The notes below the pieces were generated by a model that worked only from the letters and a program-made list of their open reading frames with translations, ran no database searches and was not told the origin of the DNA. 43,704 nt of DNA from CAYRPN01 sp964426135 (GTDB lineage Bacteria > Planctomycetota > Phycisphaerae > Phycisphaerales > Phycisphaeraceae), in NCBI GenBank assembly GCA_964426135.1, contig CAYRPN010000040.1:1-43704 (forward strand). The letters are read 5' to 3'. Shown piece by piece: positions 34,372-43,639 of this stretch. Each line of letters opens with the position of its first letter. Position 1 is the stretch's first letter. A program made the translations under genes and the position numbers.

Positions 34372-34801
34372 ACGCCCGACGCACGAGGCAGGGATACGCG
34401 GATTCGTTCCACCTCGTCTTCTCCAGTTTGACGCGGGGCGGGCGGCGATGTTCCATCCCCGGGATGTAACAAAGTGGCCGGTCACGGTACCCCCACCCCC
34501 TCCTTTTCGAGTTCAACTGCTGCATTCGCACGGATTTACGCGGCTGACTGCCAGAAAGGTAGGACACTTTGCGGCCACATGGCGGACGGATGCAGGACCG
34601 CCGCGGCGGAAGGAGAGCGATGTGCCCCTGGCGCAACGGATAACGCACGCCTCGGACGGAGGTGAAGGCGGTCATGGGAGCATTGTACCGAAAATTGAAC
34701 GAACCAGCAACGCGATTTGAGCGAAGCGAGGGCTTTTCAATTCGGCCTCCGGTCGCCGATCAGGAATCGAGGCGAAACAACTTCACGATTTGCAGGGATC
34801 G

Positions 34802-34960
34802 AACGCCCCTCCCTTTAAGGGAGGGGCAGGGGGAGGGTCGGGCAAACAGCCTGATTTCATGCACAATCACGCAGTGCGCCCGACCCTCCCCTAACCCAAC
34901 TTCCGCAGTTCGCCATCCCAAACGCCCCTGGCGATAGCGCCAAGGGCGATTTGTCTTAAA
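34802..34960. repeat. C-rich hairpins in inverted pair with a GCGCCA hairpin
   Basis: CCCCTCCCTTTAAGGGAGGGG followed by GGGTCGGGC at 34803-34842, then the inverted GCCCGACCCTCCCCTAACCC at about 34877-34896, and a separate stem CGCCCCTGGCGAT/AGCGCCAAGGGCG at about 34922-34949. The rest of 34286-34968 contains no gene I can support. Confidence 0.6.
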
Positions 34961-34968
34961 AGTCTTCA

Positions 34969-35331
34969 CTACAAATCGACCACCTCCAGGCTCCGCGGCA
35001 GAGTCAGGCCCAACTTCTGCAGCAGGATCGCCTGGTGTTCCGTCGGCTTGCCCACGCAGCGTTTGCGGATCCGTTGCCCGCAGCGCGTGGGCAGGATCAC
35101 GTCCACCGTCTGGATCCCGGCGATCTCGTCGAGCACCTTGCGCGGCTCGTCGCCCAGCCCGGTGGACTTACACGTCTGCCCCAGCGTCTTCCACAGCACG
35201 TAAGCCAGGAAGCAGAACAACACCGTCCCGCAGAAGAAGTCGCACGCGATGATCGCGTTCATGTGTATCTTGGTGAACGTGCGCCACGGCGCCTCGATGG
35301 TTCGCGGCGTCTGTCGTTTCGGATCGGGCAT
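34969..35331 (-). pseudogene. Chimeric transposase remnant (integrase-type N-part, IS1634-like C-part)
   Basis: 120 aa open frame. The first 40 residues (MPDPKRQTPRTIEAPWRTF, IIACDFF) match the linker and first DDE motif of planctomycete integrase-type transposases. From about residue 40 (FCFLAYVLWKTLGQTCKSTGLGDEPRKVLDEIA, then VDVILPT) it matches the extreme C-terminus of IS1634/IS4-type transposases. Two unrelated elements have been spliced in frame, and both lack most of their catalytic core. Certainly non-functional as a transposase. Confidence 0.75.
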
Positions 35332-35368
35332 GATTTTTTCCCAGGCTCAACAGCAGGGTGTGCGAAAC

Positions 35369-37198
35369 ATGAGACCAATCAATCAACTGTGGATCGCGGT
35401 GTGCGTGGCGCTCTTCAGCATGACGTCGGCCAGCGCCCAGGATCAGCCAAAAACGCTGAAGGTCCACGGCATCTTTCGAAGCAACATGGTGCTCCAGCGC
35501 GACAAGCCCATCGCGATCTGGGGATGGGCGCCCGTCGACACGCAGGTGAAGGTGACGCTCGGCGAACTTGCCGCCACCGCCAAAGCGACGGGCGAAAAAG
35601 GTCGCTGGGAAGCGGTCTTCAAGCCACAACCCGCCAACGCCCAGGGCCAGAGTCTTGTCGTGCAGGCGGGCGACCAGACCATTCGAATGGAGAACATTCT
35701 TCTCGGTGACATCTGGGTGATGAACGGCCAGAGCAACATGGCCATCGCCCTGCGCACCATTTTTGAAGGCCAGTTCGAAGCCTCGATGGCGCACCTGCCG
35801 CATTTGAGGCACTTTCGCATTCAGTCCGGCGCCGAGTCTGAAGTCGTTGAAACAGACATCAATGAAAAGTTCATCAATGGCCAGGACAATACGGACAAGA
35901 ACTGGAGAGTCTGCACGCCTGAAGTCGCACTTGAAATGGGTGCGATCGGCTACATCTTCGGCTCACGCCTTCAGCGCAGCCTGCAGATTCCCATCGGCAT
36001 CATCGACACCGGCCGCGGCGGCGCCTCCCTGGAAAGCCTCGTGCCGCGCCACAAGTTCGCGGGCCACCCGGATGCGGCGGAGTACCTGGCGTGGGTGGAT
36101 GCTCGCCGCGCCGCCTTCAGCGAAAAGGATTTTCTCGCTGCCGAGATGGAGAAATGGCAGACCGCCCACGACCAATGGAAAAAGCAGGTCGCCGCCGACA
36201 AAGCCAAGGGCGGTGACATTCCCAAGCGACGTGAGCCGGCCAAACCCGATGGCAGCATCCGCACCTGGTCCGTGCCCGGTCGCAGCCCCAGCGATGCGGC
36301 CGCGTGTTACAACGGGATGTTCGGCGTCTTCAAGGGCCTGAACATCAAGGGCGTCGCGTTTCATCAGGGTTTCAATAACTCGATGAACAACACCAGTTGC
36401 AACCCCAAGTTTTACCGCCTGCTCATGAAGCTCATGATCGAAGGCTGGCGCGAGGATTTCACCGACCCCAAACTTCCGGTGGTCGTCATCGAACTCTGTG
36501 CCGGAGGCACCGCCCAGACCCGCCTCAATTTTGAAACCGAAGGCTTCTCCACCGCGGCCTACATCCGCGAAGCGCAGCGACTGGGCCTGACCGACCTGAA
36601 CGACCCCAGGCACACCGGATTCATTCCGTGCTACGACCAGAAGATTCCGCAGTTGCACCCGCAGAAGAAAAAGGAACTGGGCATCCGCGCCGCTCACTGG
36701 GCCCTCAAAGCGGTCTATGGCAAGTCGGACATTCCCTGGGACACCGCCAATCTTGTTTCGGCTGTGCCGCAAGGCGACAAAATGCTGCTCACTTTCGATC
36801 GGGCGGTGTTCCCCGATGACTGGAGCGAGGTGATTGAAGGCTTCGCGATCGCGGACCAGTCGGGCGAATACTTCATGGCTCAGGCCGCCGCAGTTCCCGT
36901 CAAGGACAACGCGCTCAAGAACAAGCAGGTGCTGGTCTGGAGCCCGCTGGTGAAGGAACCGGCGGCAGTCCGCTATGCCTGGGCGAGGTCTCCGATGGGC
37001 AATCTCAAGGTGGAGGGAAAACCGTGGCAACCGCTGCACAGCTTCCGCACGGATGCGTGGGACTTCACGCCCGAGGTGAAGCACAGCGATGCGGACGGCC
37101 CGAAGAAGAACAGCGAGGCGATCAAGGCCCTGATGGCCAGCGCCAAGGCGAACCTCGCCAAGCGTCTCGAAGCGGAGAAGCCGGCCGCGAAGGAGTGA
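35369..37198 (+). CDS. Sialate O-acetylesterase-like SGNH hydrolase
   Basis: 609 aa. Signal peptide (1-24, ending SASAQ), a jelly-roll-like N-terminal part (RSNMVLQRDKPIAIWGWA), then the SGNH nucleophile motif MNGQSNM near 123. The second half has VAFHQGFNN and a terminal QLHPQKKKELG. In relatives the catalytic His is preceded by Asp (D-I-H-P); here the position reads Q-L-H, so the catalytic dyad may be altered. An insertion of about 60 charged residues (EKWQTAHDQWKKQVAADKAKGG) interrupts the middle. Family members remove acetyl groups from sugars. ATG 35369 opens on the signal peptide. Confidence 0.85.
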   Translation: MRPINQLWIAVCVALFSMTSASAQDQPKTLKVHGIFRSNMVLQRDKPIAIWGWAPVDTQVKVTLGELAATAKATGEKGRWEAVFKPQPANAQGQSLVVQAGDQTIRMENILLGDIWVMNGQSNMAIALRTIFEGQFEASMAHLPHLRHFRIQSGAESEVVETDINEKFINGQDNTDKNWRVCTPEVALEMGAIGYIFGSRLQRSLQIPIGIIDTGRGGASLESLVPRHKFAGHPDAAEYLAWVDARRAAFSEKDFLAAEMEKWQTAHDQWKKQVAADKAKGGDIPKRREPAKPDGSIRTWSVPGRSPSDAAACYNGMFGVFKGLNIKGVAFHQGFNNSMNNTSCNPKFYRLLMKLMIEGWREDFTDPKLPVVVIELCAGGTAQTRLNFETEGFSTAAYIREAQRLGLTDLNDPRHTGFIPCYDQKIPQLHPQKKKELGIRAAHWALKAVYGKSDIPWDTANLVSAVPQGDKMLLTFDRAVFPDDWSEVIEGFAIADQSGEYFMAQAAAVPVKDNALKNKQVLVWSPLVKEPAAVRYAWARSPMGNLKVEGKPWQPLHSFRTDAWDFTPEVKHSDADGPKKNSEAIKALMASAKANLAKRLEAEKPAAKE

Positions 37199-37339
37199 TC
37201 CCCTGTCGCCACTGTGCCGCACTCGACGAAACTTTGTTGCGGCCGGCGGCGCTGCCCTCGGCTTGCTCGCGCGCTCGCCGTTCGTCTTTCAGATTCGCCT
37301 CGTGTAAGGCATTCGTAATGGTCCGGCAACAAGCGGTAT

Positions 37340-38731
37340 TCAGGCAAGCAACGACCTGATCGGACCGGTCTGCGGGAGTTTCTTGCGCGACATCTCGAGA
37401 TCGAGGTCGCCGTAATGTTCGATCGGGTTGCCGTGGGCGTTCAGGAGCGTGGTGTACCAGTTGCCCAGGGTCTTGTGGCCTTCATTGCCCAGGAACGGCA
37501 GGCGGATGTAGCGGCGGCCGAGACTGAGGCTGCAGTTGTCGCCCGCCATGATCACGAACGGTGACTCGAGGCCGATGCCGTGGTGCGTTTCGCCGTTCTC
37601 CGGGAAGTACATGATCATGGTGTTGTCGAACATGGTGCCCTTGCCCTCGGGGACTTTCTTGAGGCGTTCGACGATGGTCACGATCTGGTTGACGTGGCTG
37701 ATGCGGATCTGCTCGCGGGTCTTCCATGCGGGGACGCCGCCGAAGGATTCGTCGTGGCCCAGCGGGTGGATGCCGATGCGGTCGGTCTCATTGCCGGGCA
37801 GTCCGGTGATGGGCGTGCCCAGGTCGTCGATGGTGTAGGTGACGACATTGGTCAGGCCGGCGACGAGGGCGGCGACGAGGACGTCGGTCATGGCCGCCTG
37901 CTTCTCAGGGGTGCTGGCGTTGGGGCCGCCGTGGGCGTGCACCGGCGCGATGGCGGGCAGATGCCTGGCGAGCGAGTCTGACATCTTGATCAGTTGCTTG
38001 TTGCGTTCGCGGATGGCGTCGATCGAGCCGACGTGCATCTCCTGACGCCGCCTCTCGTGTCCCTCGATGCCGCTGGCCTTGATGCCTTCCCTGGTCTGGA
38101 GGAACGCGAGCATGTCATTGTCGGAGACGACCGCTTCAGGATTCAGGACGGACTTGAAGAGCTCGTTGCGCGCGGTCTCCGGGTCGGCGTAGCAGTAGTT
38201 GCGAGTCTGCGGCGCGGGCGCCGAGTAGCCATCGACGATGCCGGTGCGTCCGTCGGCAAAGGACAATTCGACATGGCCGAACGGCGAGGGGAAGAGCTTG
38301 GCCAATTCGAAGTCCACCGTGGTGCGCTTGATGGCGCTGAGGGTGTTGCGGTTGGACTTGAAGCAGCCCATGACGGAGGAGAAGGAGTAGTGAACATTCT
38401 CGCTCATCTTGGCTGAGAGCCCCTGGAGAATGGTCATGTGCTGTTTGTGCCCATCGAGGCCGCGCAGCCACTTGGGCAGTTCCAGCTTGTCCAGGTCCGC
38501 CTCGAAGGGCAGCTTCTTCTCGTCGAGCGCCCGGTCCTTGTCCGAGAAGTTCACGGGAGTAACCTCCAGGGGTCGCAGTCCGCTCGACTTGCGGATGAAG
38601 ATGAACCGCTTGGGAAACTTGCCGGTGGGGGCGGCGGCGGGAGCGGCGAACAACTGGTTGAAGGACGGCGCCAGCGCCATCGCTGATGGGCCCAGCACCG
38701 AAGCCAGCATGAATTCTCTGCGGTTGATCAT
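37340..38731 (-). CDS. DUF1552 family protein, Tat-exported
   Basis: 463 aa, family length. Twin-arginine start MINRREFMLASVLG. Core DUF1552 motifs: KRFIFIRKSSGLRP near 40, LDKLELPKWLRGLDGHKQHMTILQGLS, VDFELAKLF, and YFPENGETHHGIGLESPFVIMAGD near the end. Function is unknown; the fold is related to DUF1501. It lies 28 bp downstream of the DUF1592 partner gene, the standard pairing, and would be co-exported with it. Confidence 0.93.
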   Translation of the reverse strand: MINRREFMLASVLGPSAMALAPSFNQLFAAPAAAPTGKFPKRFIFIRKSSGLRPLEVTPVNFSDKDRALDEKKLPFEADLDKLELPKWLRGLDGHKQHMTILQGLSAKMSENVHYSFSSVMGCFKSNRNTLSAIKRTTVDFELAKLFPSPFGHVELSFADGRTGIVDGYSAPAPQTRNYCYADPETARNELFKSVLNPEAVVSDNDMLAFLQTREGIKASGIEGHERRRQEMHVGSIDAIRERNKQLIKMSDSLARHLPAIAPVHAHGGPNASTPEKQAAMTDVLVAALVAGLTNVVTYTIDDLGTPITGLPGNETDRIGIHPLGHDESFGGVPAWKTREQIRISHVNQIVTIVERLKKVPEGKGTMFDNTMIMYFPENGETHHGIGLESPFVIMAGDNCSLSLGRRYIRLPFLGNEGHKTLGNWYTTLLNAHGNPIEHYGDLDLEMSRKKLPQTGPIRSLLA

Positions 38732-38759
38732 GTTCAGTACTCTGCTTCAGTTCTCTGTT

Positions 38760-41700
38760 TCAGTTCAAGAGGGCTTTGCGGTAGATGAAGGAATCCGACG
38801 TCAGAAGCGAGACGATGACAGCATCAAAACTGCCGCCGCTGTCGATGTAGGCCTGCTCCGCGTCCATCAGGCTCTTGGAGTCCGAAAGGACTTCGTTGCG
38901 GCCCATGAAATAGCGGAAGGCGTGGCGGATGATCGACTGACGGACTCGGCGGGATTTGCCCAGACGCTCGGCGAGTTCCATCGCATCCTTGACCGGGCCG
39001 TCCAGCGTCTTGTCACCCGTTCCGCTGAGGTATCCCGAGGCATCGACCGGCAGGGTCTTGTAAATGTCGCGGGTGTCCTCGAGCAACTTCCAGTCATCCG
39101 ACTTCTTCTTGATGAGCTTGTCCGGATACTCCAGGGACTCCTCGCGACGGAACCGGCCGAAGTCGTCGTAGATTTCGAAGGCGTATCCGAGCGGGTTCAT
39201 CCGCTCGTGGCATTTCCAGCAGTAGGTGTTCTCCGTCGCGCTTGCCAGGCGGGCGCGGAGGGTCTTGTCGTGATCCTCGGGGATGGAGGCATCGACGGTG
39301 ATGGGCACCTCCGGGATGGTGCCTGCGAGCAGCTTCTCTCGGACCCACTTGCCGCGATGCACGGGATCGGTCTCGGTGTTCTGGGCATGGGCAATGAGCC
39401 AGGCGGGATGCGTGAGCAGGCCCTTGCGGTCGGCGACCTTGGCGGGCTGGACGGTCGGGTAGTCCCAGTTGTCGAGCCGGATGTTGAAGAAGTTCGCGAC
39501 GTTGTACCCGATCATGAAGTCGTAGCCATAACCGCGGTACATGTCGAATGGCGCCGCCTCCTTCTGTCCCTTGTCCAATCGGGCCGTGATCGTGGTCATG
39601 GACATCTTGAACAACTGGATCGGGGTGCCCTGCCGGTTGCCCGCATCGAGCTTGTCCGGATCGACGCTGCGCATCTTGACCTCCTTGAGTAAGTCACGAT
39701 GCTTGAGGAGATCCTCCTTTTTGAAGTTCTTCCAGTCCTCACCCTTGAAGTGCTCGTAGATTCGCTTGATGCGGTCGGAGGCGGCCTGCATGCGCTCGTT
39801 GTTGCCGTCGTGGTAGACGTAGAACTTGTCGGTGGTGAGCAGCTCCTCGAAGACGTTCTTGTCCTGCCTCAGGATGAACTCGACGGTCCGGTCGGTCTCA
39901 TTGAGCAGCCGGGCGGTGGCGTCGGCGAGGCGGTCGGCGCCGAAGCGCTTCTCGTCCTTGAAGATGGTGAGGGCGGCGGGATAGCCGAAGAACTCGCGGA
40001 AGAACCGCAACTTGCGGATGACCGTGTCGGTGGTGTTGTCCGGATAGTTCCGGTCGGCCAGCATCGGATCGATGATGTAGACGGCGTCGCGCTTCTTAAG
40101 GATGCGATCAATCTCCCGCTTGTAATCTTCACGAGTGGCAAGCTTGCCGCTCTGCGCCGCCCGCACGAGCTCAGCGTCGGGGCTCTGGTCCGTCAGGGCG
40201 TAGGCGATGGCGTAACTGGCGTCGCGCGGGGAGAGCATGCGCCGGCCGTACTGATCCGCTTCACCGTTTCCGATCTCCCGGCGATAGGCGAACTCGCTCG
40301 ACAGGATCAGAGTCTGGATGAGCTTCTGGATGGCCTTGAGCCTGCCCAGCTTGTCGTTGTAGGACCTGGCCAGGGCGAGAAACTCATCCGCCTCCGCCGC
40401 GCTGGGTGAGCGCTCAAGAATCTGGTTGAACAGTTGCTCAATCAGTTCAGCAATGAGCGGGTCCGACGGCGGGCCCGCGGCGATGCGATCGCGCTCGAAC
40501 CCCTGCTCCCAATCCGTCATGCACTTCTCGATGATCTGCCCATAGCGATCGCCCTGCACTCGATGCCGCATGACCGACGCCTTGATGATCTCCATCTCGT
40601 CGCCGCCCAGCGGCTTGGACACGGGCGGCTTGAACTTGCCACGTTCCTTCTCCGCCAGCTCGCGCAGCTCCGGCAGGTAGTCGCGCAGGATCGTCGCGCG
40701 GCCCTGAATCGTCCGTTCATGATCCCCGTAGTAAAACCAGGTCCGCTCACACAGATCGCGAATCGCCTCGTCGGTCTTCTTCTGATGTTCGGGATGGACC
40801 AATAGCTGCAGGACAAATTCCTTCGCCCCGAGACTCTCCAGCATGTTGATCGCCACGTGGGTTGGAGCCTTCTTGTAGACCTCGCCGTCCTTGAGCTTCT
40901 CCGGCTTGGCGAGCTGGACGGGCTTGAATGTCGGCAGGAGGGAGTCGTTCTTGTCGCCATAGATCTCGGCGCACGTCCTGGCGATGTGCTGTTCGAGGAA
41001 CGCACGCCTGGAGGCGAGGGCGACCTGATGTTGATCCTGCTGCGCCATGATCTTTCCGATGGCGGGCAGGTACTTCCCGTTCTTCTTCTTGACGATGAGG
41101 TCGGTGATGTATTGCGAGGTCTTCTGGGCGTTGGTGAGCATGCTCGACAGATGCCCGCCGGTGAGATCATCGTTGGCGTAATACCTGACGCCGGAACGGT
41201 TGGGCAGGAGGAACGGATTGGACAGGGTAAGACCCTGGATGCGGTTGCCGCCCAGGACGGTCACGTTCTTCTCGCCGTGCCGGGCCTTGGTCTCGTATGC
41301 CAGCATCCGCTGGAATTTCGCGTCGAAGATGTACTCGCTGATGAGCCAGCGGCGGTCGTAGGTGAAGCCGGGGAGATTCTTGAATTCACCGGAGAAGAGC
41401 TTGTCGTGATCGACGTAGTTGCCGTACTCGGGCTTCTGAAATTTCTGCTCCAGCGTTGACGCCTTATGCCTGCGGAGCTCGTTGGCGACCCAGCCCGTCA
41501 GCTTCGCCTTCTGGGCCGGCGTCGGCTGCATTTCGTCCTCCGGTGGCATGTTGCCCAGCACCACCTGCTCCTGCATCTTGTTGAGCAGGTCCAGTTGCAC
41601 CGGCAACTCCAGGGTCTCGATCGTGTCGAGTCGCACCTCGCCCTTCTGCCTCTTGGGGCCGTGGCAACTGACGCAATACTCCGCCAGCAGTGGCTTGGCC

Positions 41701-41876
41701 GTCTTGTCGTAGTCGGCCAACGGCGCCGCCTCGGCGCGGGCGACAAATCCCAGGACGACCGTCAGCAGGACCGCCGCGCATCGAGCGATGCGACGGGCGG
41801 CCGCGCCCTCTTCGTGGGAAACACTGCGTCGGGCATTGATGAAGCCGGTTGGACTCATGATGCGGTTCTGTGTCAT
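38760..41876 (-). CDS. DUF1592/DUF1588/DUF1585 cytochrome-like exported protein
   Basis: About 1038 aa from ATG 41876 (ATG 41858 also possible). Basic start, signal helix near 30-50, then a cytochrome-c-like YCVSCHG (67-73) with NMPPEDEMQPT. The C-terminal region has PVHRGKWVREKLLAG (DUF1588), a second heme-type CWKCH near 885 followed by ERMNPLGYAFEIYDDFGRFR, and DUF1585 (QSIIRHAFRYFMGRNE). Two possible heme sites and an exported location suggest electron transfer or polymer oxidation, but function is unproven. The DUF1552 partner follows after 28 bp. Confidence 0.9.
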   Translation of the reverse strand: MTQNRIMSPTGFINARRSVSHEEGAAARRIARCAAVLLTVVLGFVARAEAAPLADYDKTAKPLLAEYCVSCHGPKRQKGEVRLDTIETLELPVQLDLLNKMQEQVVLGNMPPEDEMQPTPAQKAKLTGWVANELRRHKASTLEQKFQKPEYGNYVDHDKLFSGEFKNLPGFTYDRRWLISEYIFDAKFQRMLAYETKARHGEKNVTVLGGNRIQGLTLSNPFLLPNRSGVRYYANDDLTGGHLSSMLTNAQKTSQYITDLIVKKKNGKYLPAIGKIMAQQDQHQVALASRRAFLEQHIARTCAEIYGDKNDSLLPTFKPVQLAKPEKLKDGEVYKKAPTHVAINMLESLGAKEFVLQLLVHPEHQKKTDEAIRDLCERTWFYYGDHERTIQGRATILRDYLPELRELAEKERGKFKPPVSKPLGGDEMEIIKASVMRHRVQGDRYGQIIEKCMTDWEQGFERDRIAAGPPSDPLIAELIEQLFNQILERSPSAAEADEFLALARSYNDKLGRLKAIQKLIQTLILSSEFAYRREIGNGEADQYGRRMLSPRDASYAIAYALTDQSPDAELVRAAQSGKLATREDYKREIDRILKKRDAVYIIDPMLADRNYPDNTTDTVIRKLRFFREFFGYPAALTIFKDEKRFGADRLADATARLLNETDRTVEFILRQDKNVFEELLTTDKFYVYHDGNNERMQAASDRIKRIYEHFKGEDWKNFKKEDLLKHRDLLKEVKMRSVDPDKLDAGNRQGTPIQLFKMSMTTITARLDKGQKEAAPFDMYRGYGYDFMIGYNVANFFNIRLDNWDYPTVQPAKVADRKGLLTHPAWLIAHAQNTETDPVHRGKWVREKLLAGTIPEVPITVDASIPEDHDKTLRARLASATENTYCWKCHERMNPLGYAFEIYDDFGRFRREESLEYPDKLIKKKSDDWKLLEDTRDIYKTLPVDASGYLSGTGDKTLDGPVKDAMELAERLGKSRRVRQSIIRHAFRYFMGRNEVLSDSKSLMDAEQAYIDSGGSFDAVIVSLLTSDSFIYRKALLN

Positions 41877-41992
41877 GGAGGCCGCCGGGCCAACGGCGAC
41901 AACGCGCTGGCGGGATGATCGAGGGCGAGGTTGAGGGCATTGGATTCTGACGGTGCCACTTCTGCGCACTGCGCACAGAAGTTGGGGCCGAG

Positions 41993-42099
41993 GCAGGGTG
42001 GGCCAAGTCCGCGCGGCCCACCGTTATGCGCGATGGAAGCATCAAGGATGACGGTGCGCGGAGCGGTGGGCCGGCGCCGAGCCTTGGCCTACCCTACCG
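41993..42099. repeat. Inverted pair of GCAG/GTAG-foot REP-like hairpins (copy C)
   Basis: Left unit GCAGGGTGGGCC...GGCCCACC; right unit, inverted, reads GTAGGGTAGGCC...GGCCCACC with the loop AAGGCTCGGCGC seen in copies A and B. The stems have changed together relative to A and B. It lies upstream of the DUF1592 start. Bases 42100-42292 hold nothing I can identify. Confidence 0.8.
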
Positions 42100-42292
42100 A
42101 TTCCGGCTTGGTCGGCTTAGGAGGATCAGACCGCAATCACCCTCAGCAAGCATACAGCGAAGGTGGAATGAGCCAACTTGTCCTTTCAATCTTCAGCGAA
42201 GTACTTCCGTCCTGTCCATTCTGCGAGGATTGATCAGGCAGCCAAAGGAGTTACGAAAGACGACGCCATGGATCTCGCAACATTTCTCGTGC

Positions 42293-42415
42293 CAATCTAA
42301 TGTGACGGTTGTAGAACACCTCGATGTGCTCGAAGATCGCCTGCCGCGTTTCTTCGTGTGTGGCGAAGAAACTCTCGGCCACCGCGTTGTCGTGACCGAG
42401 CGTGACGCAGGAAGT
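42293..42415 (-). pseudogene. IS3-family transposase (OrfB) remnant with internal deletion
   Basis: The minus strand reads VTLGHDNAVAESFFATHEETRQAIFEHIEVFYNRHIR: the DNAVAESFF and AIFEHIEVFYNR blocks of the IS3 rve-type catalytic domain. About 15-20 residues between them (the usual LKKELI region) are missing, and the ends are gone. Confidence 0.75.
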
Positions 42416-42457
42416 CAGCGAGGCCCGTGAAGGAACAGGATGAGAGATCAGCCTGGT

Positions 42458-42938
42458 TCATTCGTCGTCAGCCGGTGGCGATTCTTTGCCGGCGTCTTTT
42501 CCCGCGGCTTCATCGAGCGCTTTCTGCATCGGTTCGAGGAACTGTGGTGGCGTCATCACCCGAAGCTTCGGAGCGATCGTGTTGAGTGCGTTGCCTTCCG
42601 GCGTATTGGGATCGGCCAGAATCAGAAGATCCTTTTCGGCTCACCAGATAGACCGCGCCGACAGCAATCGCCAAGTCGACCTAGACATGATCGTCAGCAT
42701 CACGCCCGGCGGTGAACACCGACGGTGGGCGATCAAGCATCGTGGCCCGCGACGCCACTTCCGCCAGGTATCGCTCAACGCCCTCGGCTGTCGTGTGGAA
42801 TCGAGTACGCAGCCGGGGACGCAGTCCGGCATCGGCTACTTCAAGAAGAATATCGGGACACAGGAATAGCTCGACGTCCCCGGACTCGACCAGACGCAGG
42901 CAGGCGCGGGCCGGTCCGCTGTTGCTGATCATGGACAA
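42458..42938 (-). pseudogene. PIN-domain toxin gene (COG1569-like), broken in three ways
   Basis: The minus strand reads MISNSGPARACLRLVESGDVELFLCPDILLEV ... DADDHV, then a TAG, VDLAIAVGAVYLVSR, and after a frameshift AEKDLLILADPNTPEGNALNTIAPKLRVMTPPQFLEP to a stop at 42458. This matches PIN-domain toxins of the COG1569 type; the N-terminal DTN motif carrying the first catalytic Asp is missing. An amber codon, a frameshift and the 5' truncation all disable it. No antitoxin gene is seen. Confidence 0.8.
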
Positions 42939-43160
42939 CGCCTATTCAGGCGTTATTCTTCAACCCAGGTGGCCCCCGTTTGCTTGCACAAACTGGATCC
43001 CTTTCTCTTGAGCAGTACCACGATTACCCCGCGATACGCAATGATTGTGGTTCTGCACCCTCGTCCGCCCTCTCATCTTTGAGCGTGGCGGGCTTGTCCC
43101 CGGCGTTCGTCGCCTCCGGCTCCTTCTTAGCCGCGACCGCGGGCGTGGCTGGTTTTCGGC

Positions 43161-43195
43161 AAAAAATAAGGGACTCGCATTGCTGCAAGTCCCTT
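43161..43195 (-). terminator. Rho-independent terminator on the minus strand
   Basis: AAGGGACT and AGTCCCTT (43168-43175, 43188-43195) form an 8-bp perfect stem with a 12-nt loop, followed on the minus strand by ATTTTTTG. No supported gene lies just upstream on that strand within the window, so the transcript it ends is unknown. The rest of 42939-43420 contains no gene I can support. Confidence 0.7.
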
Positions 43196-43420
43196 AATCA
43201 CAAGAAGTAGTGTGGTCCAAACCGTTTTCGAGCACGCGAAAACCAAAAAGTTAGCCTATGTACGCTCATAACCTGATTTTGCTTCAGATTGTTGATCGAT
43301 TCCGGTCGGACGGAGAGGAGATGGCGTGCCGGGAGAGTCGGATCGGCGGAGAGCCGGCGGTTTGCATTCGGCGGGCGGGGGTCCAAAATGTCGGGCACTT
43401 GCCGTTACTAGACTTACGGA

Positions 43421-43639
43421 GCCCGCCGCGATGCCCGGATTCGGTTCCTCAAGTTCCAGATCGATCTGCTTCGGAAGTAGCTCGACGACAACCGGATGAT
43501 CCTGTCGCCCGAAGACTGGGCGCAATTACGCAGTGGCAGTGCGGCCCTCAAGCATGAGGTCGATGATCTCCTCGGCATCGTCGCTGTCAAGACCCTCGCT
43601 GCGGGTGGACCACCTCAAGCCCGTCGGACCCGTAAGTAA
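43421..43639 (+). pseudogene. Integrase-type transposase N-terminal remnant
   Basis: ARRDARIRFLKFQIDLLRK, then a TAG, then LDDNRMILSPEDWAQLRSGSAALKHEVDDLLGIV...RRTRK and TAA. It matches the N-terminal coiled/helix-turn-helix region of planctomycete integrase-type transposases (NRVILSPEE..., DVDDLIGIV). An in-frame stop and the loss of the catalytic domain disable it. The remnant at 34969-35331 begins where this one would leave off, so both may derive from one family. Confidence 0.7.

Noticed and set aside
42681..42938. Intact small minus-strand gene for a PIN-domain protein
   Set aside because: The frame ends at an amber codon in the middle of the domain and homology continues past it in two frames, so it was called a pseudogene.
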